From contig CANBJR010000023.1 of NCBI GenBank assembly GCA_947369085.1, forward strand, positions 1 through 34,428: a stretch of DNA of 34,428 nt. The letters run 5' to 3'. This document shows positions 23,368 to 31,980 of the stretch, piece after piece. The notes beneath the pieces were generated by a model, which was not told the DNA's origin, searched no databases, and was given only the letters and a program-made list of their open reading frames with translations. The DNA comes from an uncultured Clostridia bacterium. Lineage in GTDB: Bacteria > Bacillota > Clostridia > Oscillospirales > Acutalibacteraceae. How positions within the stretch are numbered: the first letter of the stretch is position 1; each line of letters opens with the position of its first letter. The position numbers and the translations under genes are program-made.

Positions 23368-24780
23368 ATGAAAAAGTCAAGAAAAGCCCTTGCCCTTACA
23401 ATGGCAGGCTGCATGATGGCTACAGCTTTTGCAGGATGCGGCGGCTCAGGTTCGTCTGCTTCCGATCCAAAGACAGACTCAAGCAGCAAGACAGACACAT
23501 CAGGTGTAAAGTCAATTTACTTCTTAAACTTCAAACCTGAAATTGCTGACAAGTACGAGGCTATTGCTAAGCAGTACAAGGAAGAAACAGGCATTGAGGT
23601 TAAGGTTAAGACAGCCGCTTCGGGTGAGTACGAAAAAACTCTTACATCAGAAATTGCAAAGTCAGATCCGCCTACAATCTTCCAGATTAACGGACCTGTC
23701 GGTTATCAGAACTGGGCTGACTACTGCGCAGACCTTAAGGACACAGAGCTTTACAATATGCTTACCGATGAGAATAAGTCGCTCGCAGTAACAAAGGACG
23801 AAGGCGTTTACTGTGTTCCTTACGCAATTGAGGGTTACGGCATTATCTATAATGACGAGATTATGCAGAAGTACTTCAAGACTGACGGCGCAAAGGCTAA
23901 GTCAACAGACGAAATCAAGAACTTTGATACACTTAAGCTCGTTGTTGAAGATATGACAGCAAAGAAGGACGAGCTCGGCATTGACGGCGTATTCGGCTCA
24001 ACATCACTTAAAACCGGTGACGACTGGAGATGGCAGACTCACCTTGCAAACCTTCCGCTTTACTATGAGTTCAAAGATGACACATCAAGTGACAATGTAA
24101 TTCTTAACGGTCTTAATGCTAAAGAAATTTCGTTTAAGTATGCAGACAACTACAAGAATATTTTTGACCTTTATACAAATAACTCTTGTACAGACAAGAA
24201 GCTCCTCGGAAGCAAGACTATTGACGAGTCAATGGCTGAATTTGCTACAGGCAAGTGCGCTATGATTCAGAACGGTAACTGGGGCTGGTCACAGATTAAC
24301 GGTGTTGACGGCAATGTAACAAAGGCTGAAAATATTAAATTCCTTCCAATCTACACAGGTGTCAAGGACGAAGAAAAACAGGGTATTTGCATTGGTACAG
24401 AAAACTACTTTGCTATCAACAGCGAAGTTGACGAAGCTACACAGCAGGCATCTATTGACTTCCTCGTATGGTTGTTCTCAAGCGATTACGGTAAGGACGC
24501 TGTAACAAATGACCTTGGATTTATCACTCCTTTCAACACATTTAAGGAAGATGAGCAGCCAACTGATCCGCTTGCTAAGGAAGTTCTTTCTTGGAAAGCA
24601 AAAGAGAGCGAAGGAATCAAGAATCCTGAATGGCTCTTCACAGCATTCCCGAGTGAAAACTGGAAGAACGAATTCGGTGCATCTCTCCTTGAGTATGTTC
24701 AGGGACAGAAAGACTGGTCAAAGGTTGTTGATGACGCTAAGACTTCATGGACAACAGAGCGTGAGGCAACAGCTGAATAA
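23368..24780 (+). CDS. Sugar ABC transporter substrate-binding lipoprotein
   Basis: The 470-residue protein has a lipoprotein signal with the lipobox FAGC (Cys24) and a Ser/Gly/Asp-rich linker before the binding domain. The rest is a family 1 extracellular solute-binding protein (PF01547/PF13416): IYFLNFKPEIADKYEAIAKQ, PPTIFQINGPVGYQNW, YCVPYAIEGYGIIYND, KCAMIQNGNWGWSQI. It would be anchored outside the membrane and deliver sugar to the permeases encoded next. Divergence from the amylase suggests malto-oligosaccharides, but the ligand cannot be read from the sequence. AAAAGGAGA precedes the ATG. A strong terminator after the stop probably keeps its mRNA above that of the permeases. Confidence 0.9.
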   Translation: MKKSRKALALTMAGCMMATAFAGCGGSGSSASDPKTDSSSKTDTSGVKSIYFLNFKPEIADKYEAIAKQYKEETGIEVKVKTAASGEYEKTLTSEIAKSDPPTIFQINGPVGYQNWADYCADLKDTELYNMLTDENKSLAVTKDEGVYCVPYAIEGYGIIYNDEIMQKYFKTDGAKAKSTDEIKNFDTLKLVVEDMTAKKDELGIDGVFGSTSLKTGDDWRWQTHLANLPLYYEFKDDTSSDNVILNGLNAKEISFKYADNYKNIFDLYTNNSCTDKKLLGSKTIDESMAEFATGKCAMIQNGNWGWSQINGVDGNVTKAENIKFLPIYTGVKDEEKQGICIGTENYFAINSEVDEATQQASIDFLVWLFSSDYGKDAVTNDLGFITPFNTFKEDEQPTDPLAKEVLSWKAKESEGIKNPEWLFTAFPSENWKNEFGASLLEYVQGQKDWSKVVDDAKTSWTTEREATAE

Positions 24781-24821
24781 GCAAAGCTTATGCTTTAGGC
24801 ATCAACCAAATAATTAACTGC

Positions 24822-24855
24822 AAACCTCCTGCTCCCTCGGGGGCAGGAGGTTTTT
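24822..24855 (+). terminator. Terminator between binding-protein and permease genes
   Basis: A stem of about 14 bp: AAACCTCCTGCTCCC against GGGGGCAGGAGGTTT around TCG, followed by TTTTT. It lies inside the operon, 42 bp after the first gene, so it probably lets only part of the transcripts reach the permeases. Confidence 0.88.
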
Positions 24856-24943
24856 AGATGAAGTGCCGAATATATCATTACTTGTCGAAAGCGTCAGTCG
24901 TGATTTTTCGGTGGTTTCGTAAAAAGGACAAATGGAGGAAAAT

Positions 24944-25786
24944 ATGCAAAAGGCAATAAAAAAATGGTTTCCTGTGCTTGCGCTTCCGACCGTTGTCGCA
25001 TTTCTCATTTCGTTTTTGATTCCGTTTATAATGGGAATCTATCTCTCTTTCTGCAAATTCAAGACAGTAAAAAATGCAAAATGGGTAGGCTTTGACAACT
25101 ATCTCAAAGCTTTTGCAAACGAGGACTTTATAAATGCGCTGTGGTTTACGGTAAAATTTACGATTGTGTCCGTTATTACAATCAATATTCTCGCTTTTCT
25201 GTTTGCAATGCTGCTGACAAAGGCGCTCAGAGGCACTAACGTATTCAGAACTATCTTCTTTATGCCGAATCTTATCGGCGGTATCGTGCTGGGTTACATC
25301 TGGCTTATGATTATCAACGGCGTTCTTCAGTATTTCAACGCCACAATTACAACCAACGCATCTTACGGCTTCTGGGGACTCGTCATACTGATGAACTGGC
25401 AGCTGATAGGATATATGATGATTATTTATATTTCGGGCATTCAAAATATTTCGCCCGACCTTATTGAGGCAGCGCAAATTGACGGTGCAAATTCGGTTCA
25501 AAGGCTGTTCCACATTACAATTCCGCAGGTTATGCCTTCAATTACAATTTGTCTGTTCTTAACGCTTACAAATTCGTTTAAGCTGTTTGACCAAAACTAT
25601 GCTCTTACAGCAGGCGCACCCGGAAAATCAACGCAGATGCTTGCGCTTGACATCTACAACACCTTCTACGGTCGTGTAGGCTGGCAGGGCGTCGGACAGG
25701 CTAAGGCTGTAATATTCTTCCTCATAGTTGCGGCAATTGCGCTTACGCAGCTCTTCTTAACAAGACGAAAGGAGGTTGAAAACTAA
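24944..25786 (+). CDS. Sugar ABC transporter permease (MalF/UgpA-like)
   Basis: The 280-residue membrane protein has six predicted helices and the BPD_transp_1 domain (PF00528). The EAA loop that contacts the ATPase reads LIEAAQIDGANSVQRLFHIT. The N-terminus (PVLALPTVVAFLISFLIPF) is typical of the MalF-type partner. I chose the ATG at 24944, which has GGAGG five bases upstream; the ATG at 24932 contains that ribosome binding site within its own codons. It pairs with the next gene, which starts on its last base. Confidence 0.92.
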   Translation: MQKAIKKWFPVLALPTVVAFLISFLIPFIMGIYLSFCKFKTVKNAKWVGFDNYLKAFANEDFINALWFTVKFTIVSVITINILAFLFAMLLTKALRGTNVFRTIFFMPNLIGGIVLGYIWLMIINGVLQYFNATITTNASYGFWGLVILMNWQLIGYMMIIYISGIQNISPDLIEAAQIDGANSVQRLFHITIPQVMPSITICLFLTLTNSFKLFDQNYALTAGAPGKSTQMLALDIYNTFYGRVGWQGVGQAKAVIFFLIVAAIALTQLFLTRRKEVEN

Positions 25787-26664
25787 TGGCTGAAAAGGTT
25801 AAATCCAAAATTCAGGAGAAAAAAGCAAAACTTCGTGCTCCGATGACAGGCAAGGACTGGGTTAAGTTCATAATCCTAATGATTATCGCCATTGTTTTCA
25901 TTGCTCCTATTTTGCTTGTTTTGATGAACAGCTTTAAGGGCAAGCTCTTTGTAAGCAATGAGCCGTTTGCTTTTCCGAATGCAGAAAGCTTTGTAGGGCT
26001 TAAAAACTATACAAGCGGCATTGACAAAATCGACTTCTTCAGTGCGTTCTTTGTATCGCTTTTTGTAACCGTATGCTCGGTAATCCTTATTGTACTTGCA
26101 ACTGCAATGTGCGCATGGTTTATTACCAGAGTAAAAACGTGGTACACCAAACTTTTGTATTTGCTTTTTGCATTTTCAATGATTGTGCCGTTTCAGATGG
26201 TTATGTACCCGATGTCGCAGGTTGCAAATATGCTTCACCTTGACAATATGGTCGGTATCGTTGTAATCTATCTCGGATTTGGCGCAGGACTTTCGGTGTT
26301 TATGTTTGCGGGATTTGTAAAATCTGTGCCGCTTGAAATTGAAGAGGCGGCAATGATTGACGGCTGCGGTCCGATGAAAACATTTTTCCTCATCGACTTC
26401 CCGATTCTTCGCCCGTCTGCAATTACAGTTGCAATTCTTAACGCAATGTGGATTTGGAACGACTATCTGCTTCCAACGCTTATTTTGAGCGACGTAAGAA
26501 CGCTTCCTATGGCTATTCAGTATCTGCGCGGCGGTTACGGTTCAATTGATATGGCAGCAATGATGGCTATGCTCGTACTTGCAATCATACCGATTATCAT
26601 CTTCTACTTCGTATGTCAGAAGTACATCATAAAGGGTGTTATGGCTGGCGCTGTAAAGGGTTGA
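25786..26664 (+). CDS. Sugar ABC transporter permease (MalG/UgpE-like)
   Basis: The 292-residue membrane protein has six predicted helices and the EAA loop EIEEAAMIDGCGPMKTFFLI. WIWNDYLLPTLILSD is typical of MalG-type permeases. Its ATG shares a base with the stop codon of the first permease (TAATG), so translation is coupled. No ATP-binding protein gene follows; as in other Firmicutes, a shared MsmX/MalK-type ATPase encoded elsewhere probably serves the importer. The N-terminus has a Lys-rich cytoplasmic tail of about 25 residues. Confidence 0.93.
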   Translation: MAEKVKSKIQEKKAKLRAPMTGKDWVKFIILMIIAIVFIAPILLVLMNSFKGKLFVSNEPFAFPNAESFVGLKNYTSGIDKIDFFSAFFVSLFVTVCSVILIVLATAMCAWFITRVKTWYTKLLYLLFAFSMIVPFQMVMYPMSQVANMLHLDNMVGIVVIYLGFGAGLSVFMFAGFVKSVPLEIEEAAMIDGCGPMKTFFLIDFPILRPSAITVAILNAMWIWNDYLLPTLILSDVRTLPMAIQYLRGGYGSIDMAAMMAMLVLAIIPIIIFYFVCQKYIIKGVMAGAVKG

Positions 26665-26761
26665 TATTAGTCCGTATAATAAGCCTATGAAACTGTTAAA
26701 AACTGATTATCATATGTGCTTATGTGTTGCAAAATTTAAAATTAGATAATTTATAAAAAGA

Positions 26762-26797
26762 GGCTGTCGCAAAGAGTTTCACTCATTTGCGACAGCC
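26762..26797. terminator. Terminator at the end of the importer operon
   Basis: A perfect 12-bp stem GGCTGTCGCAAA/TTTGCGACAGCC with an inner GAGT/ACTC extension. It lies between the convergent permease and hydrolase genes and can serve both. Confidence 0.8.
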
Positions 26798-26832
26798 CAT
26801 TTTAATTTTATTTTCGTAGTAAAATAGCAGTA

Positions 26833-27624
26833 TTAATAACCCCAGCGGTCAAAAAATCTTACGTCCTGATATGTAAGAATGTAGTTTTGACTTTCGTGGA
26901 ATGCGCTTTGTACAAGATTTGGATTGTACATATACATAATTCTGTGCTGAACGGCATCGTGGTTTTCATCAAAAATATACCTTACCGCCTGCTTGCAGGC
27001 TTCGTTAGTGCCAATATCCGTTCTGCCTGTGTAGTGGCAGTCATCAATAACCGACTGAACGCTTGTGTAGCCGTCAAAGCACATTGCATCTTTAACCGCC
27101 TGAGCAATCAGCGCCGCACCGACAAATCCGCCTGAGCCGAATTCGCCCATACAAAGACGTTCAAGCAAATCCCTGTCAGCATCGCAAAGCGTAACCTGAC
27201 CGCATTCGTATGTTGTGTCGGGGTTGTCAATGGCAACAAGGTAGCCTGCGTTCCACTGTGCATTGTAGTCGGCAGGGGTCTGCGGCGGAATTGCCGTAGC
27301 AAACGGAATTGTTGCCGCTTGAGTTTTTGGCTGCGTGGTAGACGGCTTTGTAGCTTTAGTCGCCTTAGTTGACGGCGCAGTAGTTTTTGCCTGAGTTGGT
27401 TTTACTGTTGTTTGAGCAGGCTCTGTCGTTGTAAGAATTATTCCCTCACCTGCGGCAATTTCATCAATTTTAGGGTTGATGTTTGATGCAAGAGCTGTTT
27501 GTTCGCCCTCGCCCGCTTTTAACATTCCGCTAGCAAAGACGGTCTGAATTACAACAAGCACTGAAACAAGAACAAGTACAACCGACAGAACTTTGTTGAT
27601 TTTTCTATCAAAAAAATTTTTCAA
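26833..27624 (-). CDS. Membrane-anchored SleB-like cell-wall hydrolase
   Basis: The 263-residue protein has an N-terminal signal anchor (about 12-32), a Thr/Lys/Pro-rich linker (about 62-115, with TTEPAQTTVKPTQ and TKATKATKPST) and a C-terminal domain of the Hydrolase_2/SleB family (PF07486). The family glutamate is in RLCMGEFGSGGF, followed by GAALIAQAVKDAM, a CHYTG segment and YNPNLVQSAFH. SleB-type enzymes are lytic transglycosylases acting on peptidoglycan, best known in spore germination. Translation starts at a TTG with AGGTGAT upstream. The truncated-looking domain may have another cell-wall role. It stands alone with its own promoter. Confidence 0.8.
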   Translation of the reverse strand: MKNFFDRKINKVLSVVLVLVSVLVVIQTVFASGMLKAGEGEQTALASNINPKIDEIAAGEGIILTTTEPAQTTVKPTQAKTTAPSTKATKATKPSTTQPKTQAATIPFATAIPPQTPADYNAQWNAGYLVAIDNPDTTYECGQVTLCDADRDLLERLCMGEFGSGGFVGAALIAQAVKDAMCFDGYTSVQSVIDDCHYTGRTDIGTNEACKQAVRYIFDENHDAVQHRIMYMYNPNLVQSAFHESQNYILTYQDVRFFDRWGY

Positions 27625-27660
27625 ACTTAATCACCTGAATAACTTATCATAATTACTATA

Positions 27661-27689
27661 ATTTTAACATAGTAATTCTTTGCTTTCAA
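27661..27689 (-). promoter_or_regulatory. Promoter of the SleB-like gene
   Basis: On the minus strand TTGAAA (27684-27689), 17 bp, TAAAAT (27661-27666), 36 bp upstream of the TTG start. Confidence 0.6.
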
Positions 27690-27793
27690 GCCGTAGTATC
27701 GCACAAAACCGAGCTGAAAATTAAGTTAAAATCTCACAATAAAAATCTGCTCTGTGTGTCGGTTAAGTGAAAAGTATGCTGAAAAATGAAAAA

Positions 27794-27816
27794 TGCCGAC
27801 GCAATATGCGCCGGCA
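27794..27816 (-). terminator. Terminator of the AraC-family gene
   Basis: A 9-bp stem TGCCGGCGC/GCGTCGGCA (one G-U pair) with loop ATATT, followed on the minus strand by TTTTTCATTTTTC. Confidence 0.8.
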
Positions 27817-27830
27817 CTTCAGGTGGTATT

Positions 27831-28688
27831 CTAAAACGATTGACGCTCGGTTTTTCTGTACTTTGACGGTGTGGTGTCGTAATACATTTTGAACGCCCTG
27901 TTGAAATTTGAAATGTTGTTGAATCCCGACATTCCCGCAATTTCGATAATCGGAGTATCGGTTGTTGTAAGCAGCATAGCCGCACGGGTAAGGCGAAGCT
28001 CGTTTACGTAGTTTACAAAAGTTGTGTTCATAAGTTCCTTGAAAAGGTGAGATACGTAATAACGGCTTAAACCTGTTGTCTGCGCAATTGTGTCAAGTGA
28101 AATAGCATCGCAGAAATTCTCGTTGATATACTCGGTAATTCTGCGCAGTGCACGGTACTTTTTGCCCTGAGTTTCAACGTCGAGAATTTCAACATACTTG
28201 TTTGCAAAGAGAATGTAGAAAATCTCATACATTTTTCCGTGAACAAGAAGCTGGAAAAAGTCAAACTTTTCATTTTCTGCCTTAGTGATTGTTCTCAATG
28301 CATCGAGCATTTCTGTGTAAAATGCGTCCTCGGGCGAAATTTTTGCAAAGCGAGTGCAGTTGCCTGTTGTAAGCCCTCTGATAAGGCTCTGCGGGATATA
28401 CTCCTGCGTAACGGAAGCAGGATTTGAAAGATTGAGCAGTACTACGTCAACAACAGCGTTGCGATTTTCGGAAATTCTGTACTTTTGATTCGGGGAAATA
28501 AAGTACATATCGCCCTGATTAAGGCTGTATGAATTGGTAGTAGTTTCAAGAGTCATTGAGCCTGTTCTTACAAGCGCGATAACGACCTCGCCGTGAACAT
28601 TCCAAATGTTGTCAATGACCATTTCGCCGCAAACGACTCTGAATGCGGAACTTGAAGTTGTAGCAGAACGCAAAAAATCAAAACTCAT
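27831..28688 (-). CDS. AraC-family transcriptional regulator
   Basis: The 285-residue protein has an N-terminal cupin sensor (about 20-95, with GEVVIALVRTGSMTLETT and YFISPNQKYRIS) and a C-terminal pair of helix-turn-helix motifs (about 180-280: ISLDTIAQTTGLSRYYVSHL, then IIEIAGMSGFNNISNFNRAF and the closing TTPSKYR). Such proteins usually activate sugar-use genes on binding a small ligand. AGAGGTG precedes the ATG. It is on the same strand as, and upstream of, the SleB-like gene, and about 4 kb from the amylase and importer; regulation of that locus is a reasonable guess only. Confidence 0.9.
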   Translation of the reverse strand: MSFDFLRSATTSSSAFRVVCGEMVIDNIWNVHGEVVIALVRTGSMTLETTTNSYSLNQGDMYFISPNQKYRISENRNAVVDVVLLNLSNPASVTQEYIPQSLIRGLTTGNCTRFAKISPEDAFYTEMLDALRTITKAENEKFDFFQLLVHGKMYEIFYILFANKYVEILDVETQGKKYRALRRITEYINENFCDAISLDTIAQTTGLSRYYVSHLFKELMNTTFVNYVNELRLTRAAMLLTTTDTPIIEIAGMSGFNNISNFNRAFKMYYDTTPSKYRKTERQSF

Positions 28689-28744
28689 AAAAACACCTCT
28701 ATATTATTAATAATAATGATATGTTGCCTTAGACTATAATACTA

Positions 28745-28773
28745 ATAATAATTATTATTTGATATGTTGTCAA
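28745..28773 (-). promoter_or_regulatory. Promoter of the AraC-family gene, with a palindrome over it
   Basis: On the minus strand a perfect TTGACA (28768-28773), 17 bp, TATTAT (28745-28750). AATAATAATTATTATT, a perfect palindrome, overlaps the -10 and spacer and might be an operator; simple A/T sequence is the alternative. Confidence 0.5.
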
Positions 28774-29259
28774 TATATTCCTTAAAATTTCAAAAAAATC
28801 ATTGATGTTTTAATAAATAATAAAAATTTTAATATCCTGCGTTTAATCACGTTTTATCGACATTTTCTTTTAAAATTCAGAGGTTTATCCCGATTTTAAA
28901 TATGAAATATTTGACCCAAGATATACAAAACCAATACTATATTGACAAAATCGCATTCATATGACTTAGCAATATATAATCAAAGTTATACAGCAGGTGT
29001 TTTTTGTTGTTATATTGCGTTTTTATCACGGCAATGGTACACCGCCGTGTCCCTACGGTCGAGTACCTCGACAGGTGAATTTTTATAGATAATTACAAAG
29101 GTTGAATTTAGCGCAGAGAATGTGTCGTGTCACTACGATAGTTACGATTGGATATGAAACGTTTGTATTAAATTCGTAGGGGACGGCTTTTCTGCAAAAA
29201 CGGCAACCCTTTTGTCGCTTTGCGACATTTCCCCTAACAGGAATCACCCAGACGTCACA
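28774..29259. other. Intergenic DNA with repeat fragments, no gene
   Basis: Up to about 29020 the sequence is plain AT-rich. From there on come CGCCGTGTCCCTACGGTC (also at 16540-16550), the palindrome GTCGAGTACCTCGAC (29058-29072), GTCGTGTCACTACG and GTAGGGGACGG, all pieces of the intergenic mosaic. No reading frame with a ribosome binding site is visible. Confidence 0.5.
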
Positions 29260-29331
29260 AAAACGTTACCAATAATATCAACATAAAATTCGGGCAACCG
29301 TTTTATCCGTACAGTCCGGATTTTGAACTCG
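29260..29331 (-). repeat. Dispersed repeat R2, inverted copy
   Basis: The minus strand reads CGAGTTCAAAATCCGGACTG, then AACGGTTGCCCGAATTTTAT, then ATATTATTGGTAACGTTTT, the same block order as at 8541-8620. Confidence 0.7.
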
Positions 29332-29371
29332 ATTTGCCCGCAGGGGCACCCTGCCGAGGCACCCGACCGAC

Positions 29372-29417
29372 CTTTAATTATTAATTATTAATTATTAATT
29401 GTAATTTGTTATTTGTT
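29372..29417. repeat. R3-like tract near the hydG 3' end
   Basis: TTAATTATTAATTATTAATT and TTGTAATTTGTTATTTGTTC, ending 12 bp before the hydG stop codon. No terminator hairpin is visible for hydG. Confidence 0.6.
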
Positions 29418-29429
29418 CAGGTGCTCGAC

Positions 29430-30857
29430 CTAAAATCTAAAATCTCTTTTATTGTTGTTTGCAATGTCGGCAATATGCTCGGTTGCAATTTTTCTTACCT
29501 TTTCGTTCGGAATTTTCAAAAGTTCCTTTTCAATAAGCCTGTCGCCTATCTCCTTTGTCTGTTGGCTTGCGTAGTCCATAAGATACTCTTTTAATGTCAT
29601 AAGTGCGTTGGGGTGACAGCAGTTCTGAATCTGACCGTTTTTGCACAGCGACATAAATCGGTCGCCTGTTCTGCCCTCACGGTAGCAGGCGGTACAGAAC
29701 GACGGAATGTAGCCAAGCTCCATAAGCCATCTTACAACCTCGTCAAGGCTTCTTTGGTCGGACACGTCAAACTGAGCTGAATTTTCGTCCTCTTCCTCAG
29801 GCTCAACGTAACCGCCTACACTTGTGCGTGACGCACCGCTGATTTGTGAAACACCGAGTCCGAGCACCTTTTCACGCACGCTCTTGCTCTCTCTTGTAGA
29901 AATAATCATACCCGTATACGGCACGGCAATCCTGATAATTGCAATAATTTTTGCAAAGGTTTCATCGTCTATACCGTTATCAAACACATCGGGGTCAATA
30001 TCGTCAGCACGTTTAATTCTCGGCACGCTTATGGTGTGAGGGCCTACACCGTGCACGGCTTCAAGGTGCTCGGCGTGCATAAGGATTCCCGCAAGTTCGT
30101 AGCGATAAAGCTCAAGTCCGAACAGAACGCCGATTCCAACGTCGTCAATTCCGCCCTCCATTGCTCTGTCCATTGCCTCGGTGTGGTATGCATAGTTGTG
30201 CTTAGGGCCTGTGGGGTGAAGAACCTCGTAGCTTTCCTTGTTATAGGTTTCCTGAAACAGAATGTATGTTCCGATTCCTGCATCCTTGAGCTTGCGGTAA
30301 TTGTCAACCGTTGTTGCGGCAATGTTGACATTTACACGTCTGATTGCGCCGTTCTTGTGCTTTATGGAATAAATCGTCTTGATACAGTCCAGAATGTACT
30401 CAATCGGATTGTTTACGGGGTCCTCGCCTGCCTCAATTGCAAGGCGCTTGTGTCCCATATCCTGAAGTGCAATAACCTCATTTTTAACCTCTTCCTGAGT
30501 CAGCTTTTTGCGGCAGATGTGCTTGTTCTTTGCGTGGTAAGGGCAGTAAACACAGCCGTTTACGCAGTAGTTTGACAGGTAGAGCGGTGCAAACATTACG
30601 ATTCTGTCGCCGTAAAAATCCTTTTTAATCTGCTTTGCAAGGGCATAGATTTCATCAAGCTTTTCCTTGTTTTCACAGGCGAGAAGCACGCTTGCCTCTC
30701 TGTGGTCAAGACCCTTGCGCAGCTTTGCTTTTTCAATGATTTTGTCGATAAGCTCAAGATTGTCCTTGTTTTCGTCGGCAAAGCGAAGCGTTTCCTTAAT
30801 CTCTTCGTCATTGATAAATTCTTCGGCTTTGAGCGAGTTTTTGTCATACTTTGGCAT
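29430..30857 (-). CDS. hydG: [FeFe]-hydrogenase maturase HydG (radical SAM tyrosine lyase)
   Basis: The 475-residue protein has the radical SAM cluster motif Cys98-x3-Cys102-x2-Cys105 (CVNGCVYC) and the HydG C-terminal motif Cys388-x2-Cys391-x22-Cys414, which holds the second cluster. HydG splits tyrosine to p-cresol, CO and cyanide and builds the Fe(CO)2CN unit of the H-cluster. The C-terminal motif separates it from the related ThiH. AGGAAGG precedes the ATG. It lies 73 bp after hydE in one minus-strand unit; a short hairpin (30899-30918) lies in that gap. Confidence 0.97.
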   Translation of the reverse strand: MPKYDKNSLKAEEFINDEEIKETLRFADENKDNLELIDKIIEKAKLRKGLDHREASVLLACENKEKLDEIYALAKQIKKDFYGDRIVMFAPLYLSNYCVNGCVYCPYHAKNKHICRKKLTQEEVKNEVIALQDMGHKRLAIEAGEDPVNNPIEYILDCIKTIYSIKHKNGAIRRVNVNIAATTVDNYRKLKDAGIGTYILFQETYNKESYEVLHPTGPKHNYAYHTEAMDRAMEGGIDDVGIGVLFGLELYRYELAGILMHAEHLEAVHGVGPHTISVPRIKRADDIDPDVFDNGIDDETFAKIIAIIRIAVPYTGMIISTRESKSVREKVLGLGVSQISGASRTSVGGYVEPEEEDENSAQFDVSDQRSLDEVVRWLMELGYIPSFCTACYREGRTGDRFMSLCKNGQIQNCCHPNALMTLKEYLMDYASQQTKEIGDRLIEKELLKIPNEKVRKIATEHIADIANNNKRDFRF

Positions 30858-30930
30858 AATTAATTACCTTCCTGTTTTCTAAAATTATTATTCAATATAG
30901 AATCGAGCCAGCGATTCTGAATTTTGCATT

Positions 30931-31974
30931 TTAATTTTTATAATCTCCTCTGTCGGTTACTATTTCATAGCCTATCGACTTCATACGGTTTGACAGGCAT
31001 TTTATGCACTCGGCGGCTTCGTCGCCTGTGCAGATTTTGTTGTCGTAAAGCGAGTAGTCCGCCCTGTGCTCGGTCGGCGAGAGGTTGGGCATTACAACGT
31101 TTGCACCGTGCAAAATCCCTTTTTCTCTGCCCTTCCCGTCAGCCGTGCCGAGAGCCGTTGTCGCAGGCAGCAGCACCCTTGGAAGCATAAGGCGCACAAG
31201 CGAAATCAGCACAAGCGTAAGGCGCACGCTGCCGCTTTTTTCACCTGCAAAGGGAGTATCTTTATGTGGAATGAACGGGCCTATTCCGCACATCTGAGGA
31301 TTTAAGTCCTTTAAAAAGAGCAAATCCTCCGCAAGCGTTTCATACGTCTGAAAAGGCGAGCCAACCATAAAGCCTGCGCCTGTCTGGTATCCGATTTTTT
31401 TCAGCGTGTAAAGGCAGTTTTTGCGGTTTGCAAGCAACATTTCGGGCGGATGGAGCTTCTTGTAATGCTCCTCGTTTGCCGTTTCGTGGCGCAGAAGATA
31501 GCGGTCTGCACCTGCGCTGAAAAGTTTTTTATAGCTTTCCTCAGTTCGTTCACCCAGCGAAAGAGTAACTGCGCAGTCAGGGTAAAGCGACTTGATACTG
31601 CTTACAATACCACACATAACCTCGTCTTTATAGCAGCCGTCCTCTCCGCCCTGCAAAACAAAGGTGCGAAAACCGAGCGAGTAGCCTGTTTTACAGCACG
31701 ACAAAATCTGCTTTTTGCTCAGTCGGTAGCGCACTGCGTTTTTGTTTGAACGACGCAGTCCGCAATAAAGACAATCGTTTTTACAAATACTTGAAAACTC
31801 GATAAGCCCTCGAATGTAGATTTTGTTTGAAAAGTGTTCAAGCGACTTTTTTTGAGCCTTTTTGCGCAGGACTTCAAGCTCGCTGTCGTTTATATTCTCA
31901 AGCAGAAACGCAAGCTCCTGCTTTGGCGCAAATCCTGTTGATTCAATTTTTTCAATAATGCTTATAATATCCAT
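30931..31974 (-). CDS. hydE: [FeFe]-hydrogenase maturase HydE (radical SAM)
   Basis: The 347-residue protein has the radical SAM motif Cys64-x3-Cys68-x2-Cys71 (CKNDCLYC), the SAM-binding VLQGGED and GFMVGSPFQTYETLAEDL, and NLSPTEHRADYSLYDNK at the C-terminus, typical of HydE. It acts on the HydG-made iron complex on the way to the 2Fe subcluster. It follows the TM1266-type gene by 6 bp; its ribosome binding purines (AAAAAAGTGAT) lie in the end of that gene, so the two are probably translationally coupled. Confidence 0.95.
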   Translation of the reverse strand: MDIISIIEKIESTGFAPKQELAFLLENINDSELEVLRKKAQKKSLEHFSNKIYIRGLIEFSSICKNDCLYCGLRRSNKNAVRYRLSKKQILSCCKTGYSLGFRTFVLQGGEDGCYKDEVMCGIVSSIKSLYPDCAVTLSLGERTEESYKKLFSAGADRYLLRHETANEEHYKKLHPPEMLLANRKNCLYTLKKIGYQTGAGFMVGSPFQTYETLAEDLLFLKDLNPQMCGIGPFIPHKDTPFAGEKSGSVRLTLVLISLVRLMLPRVLLPATTALGTADGKGREKGILHGANVVMPNLSPTEHRADYSLYDNKICTGDEAAECIKCLSNRMKSIGYEIVTDRGDYKN

Positions 31975-31980
31975 AATTTA

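Noticed and set aside
28689..28760. AATAATAATTATTATT palindromes as a defined operator
   Set aside because: Palindromes are expected by chance in such simple A/T sequence; kept only as a note on the AraC promoter.
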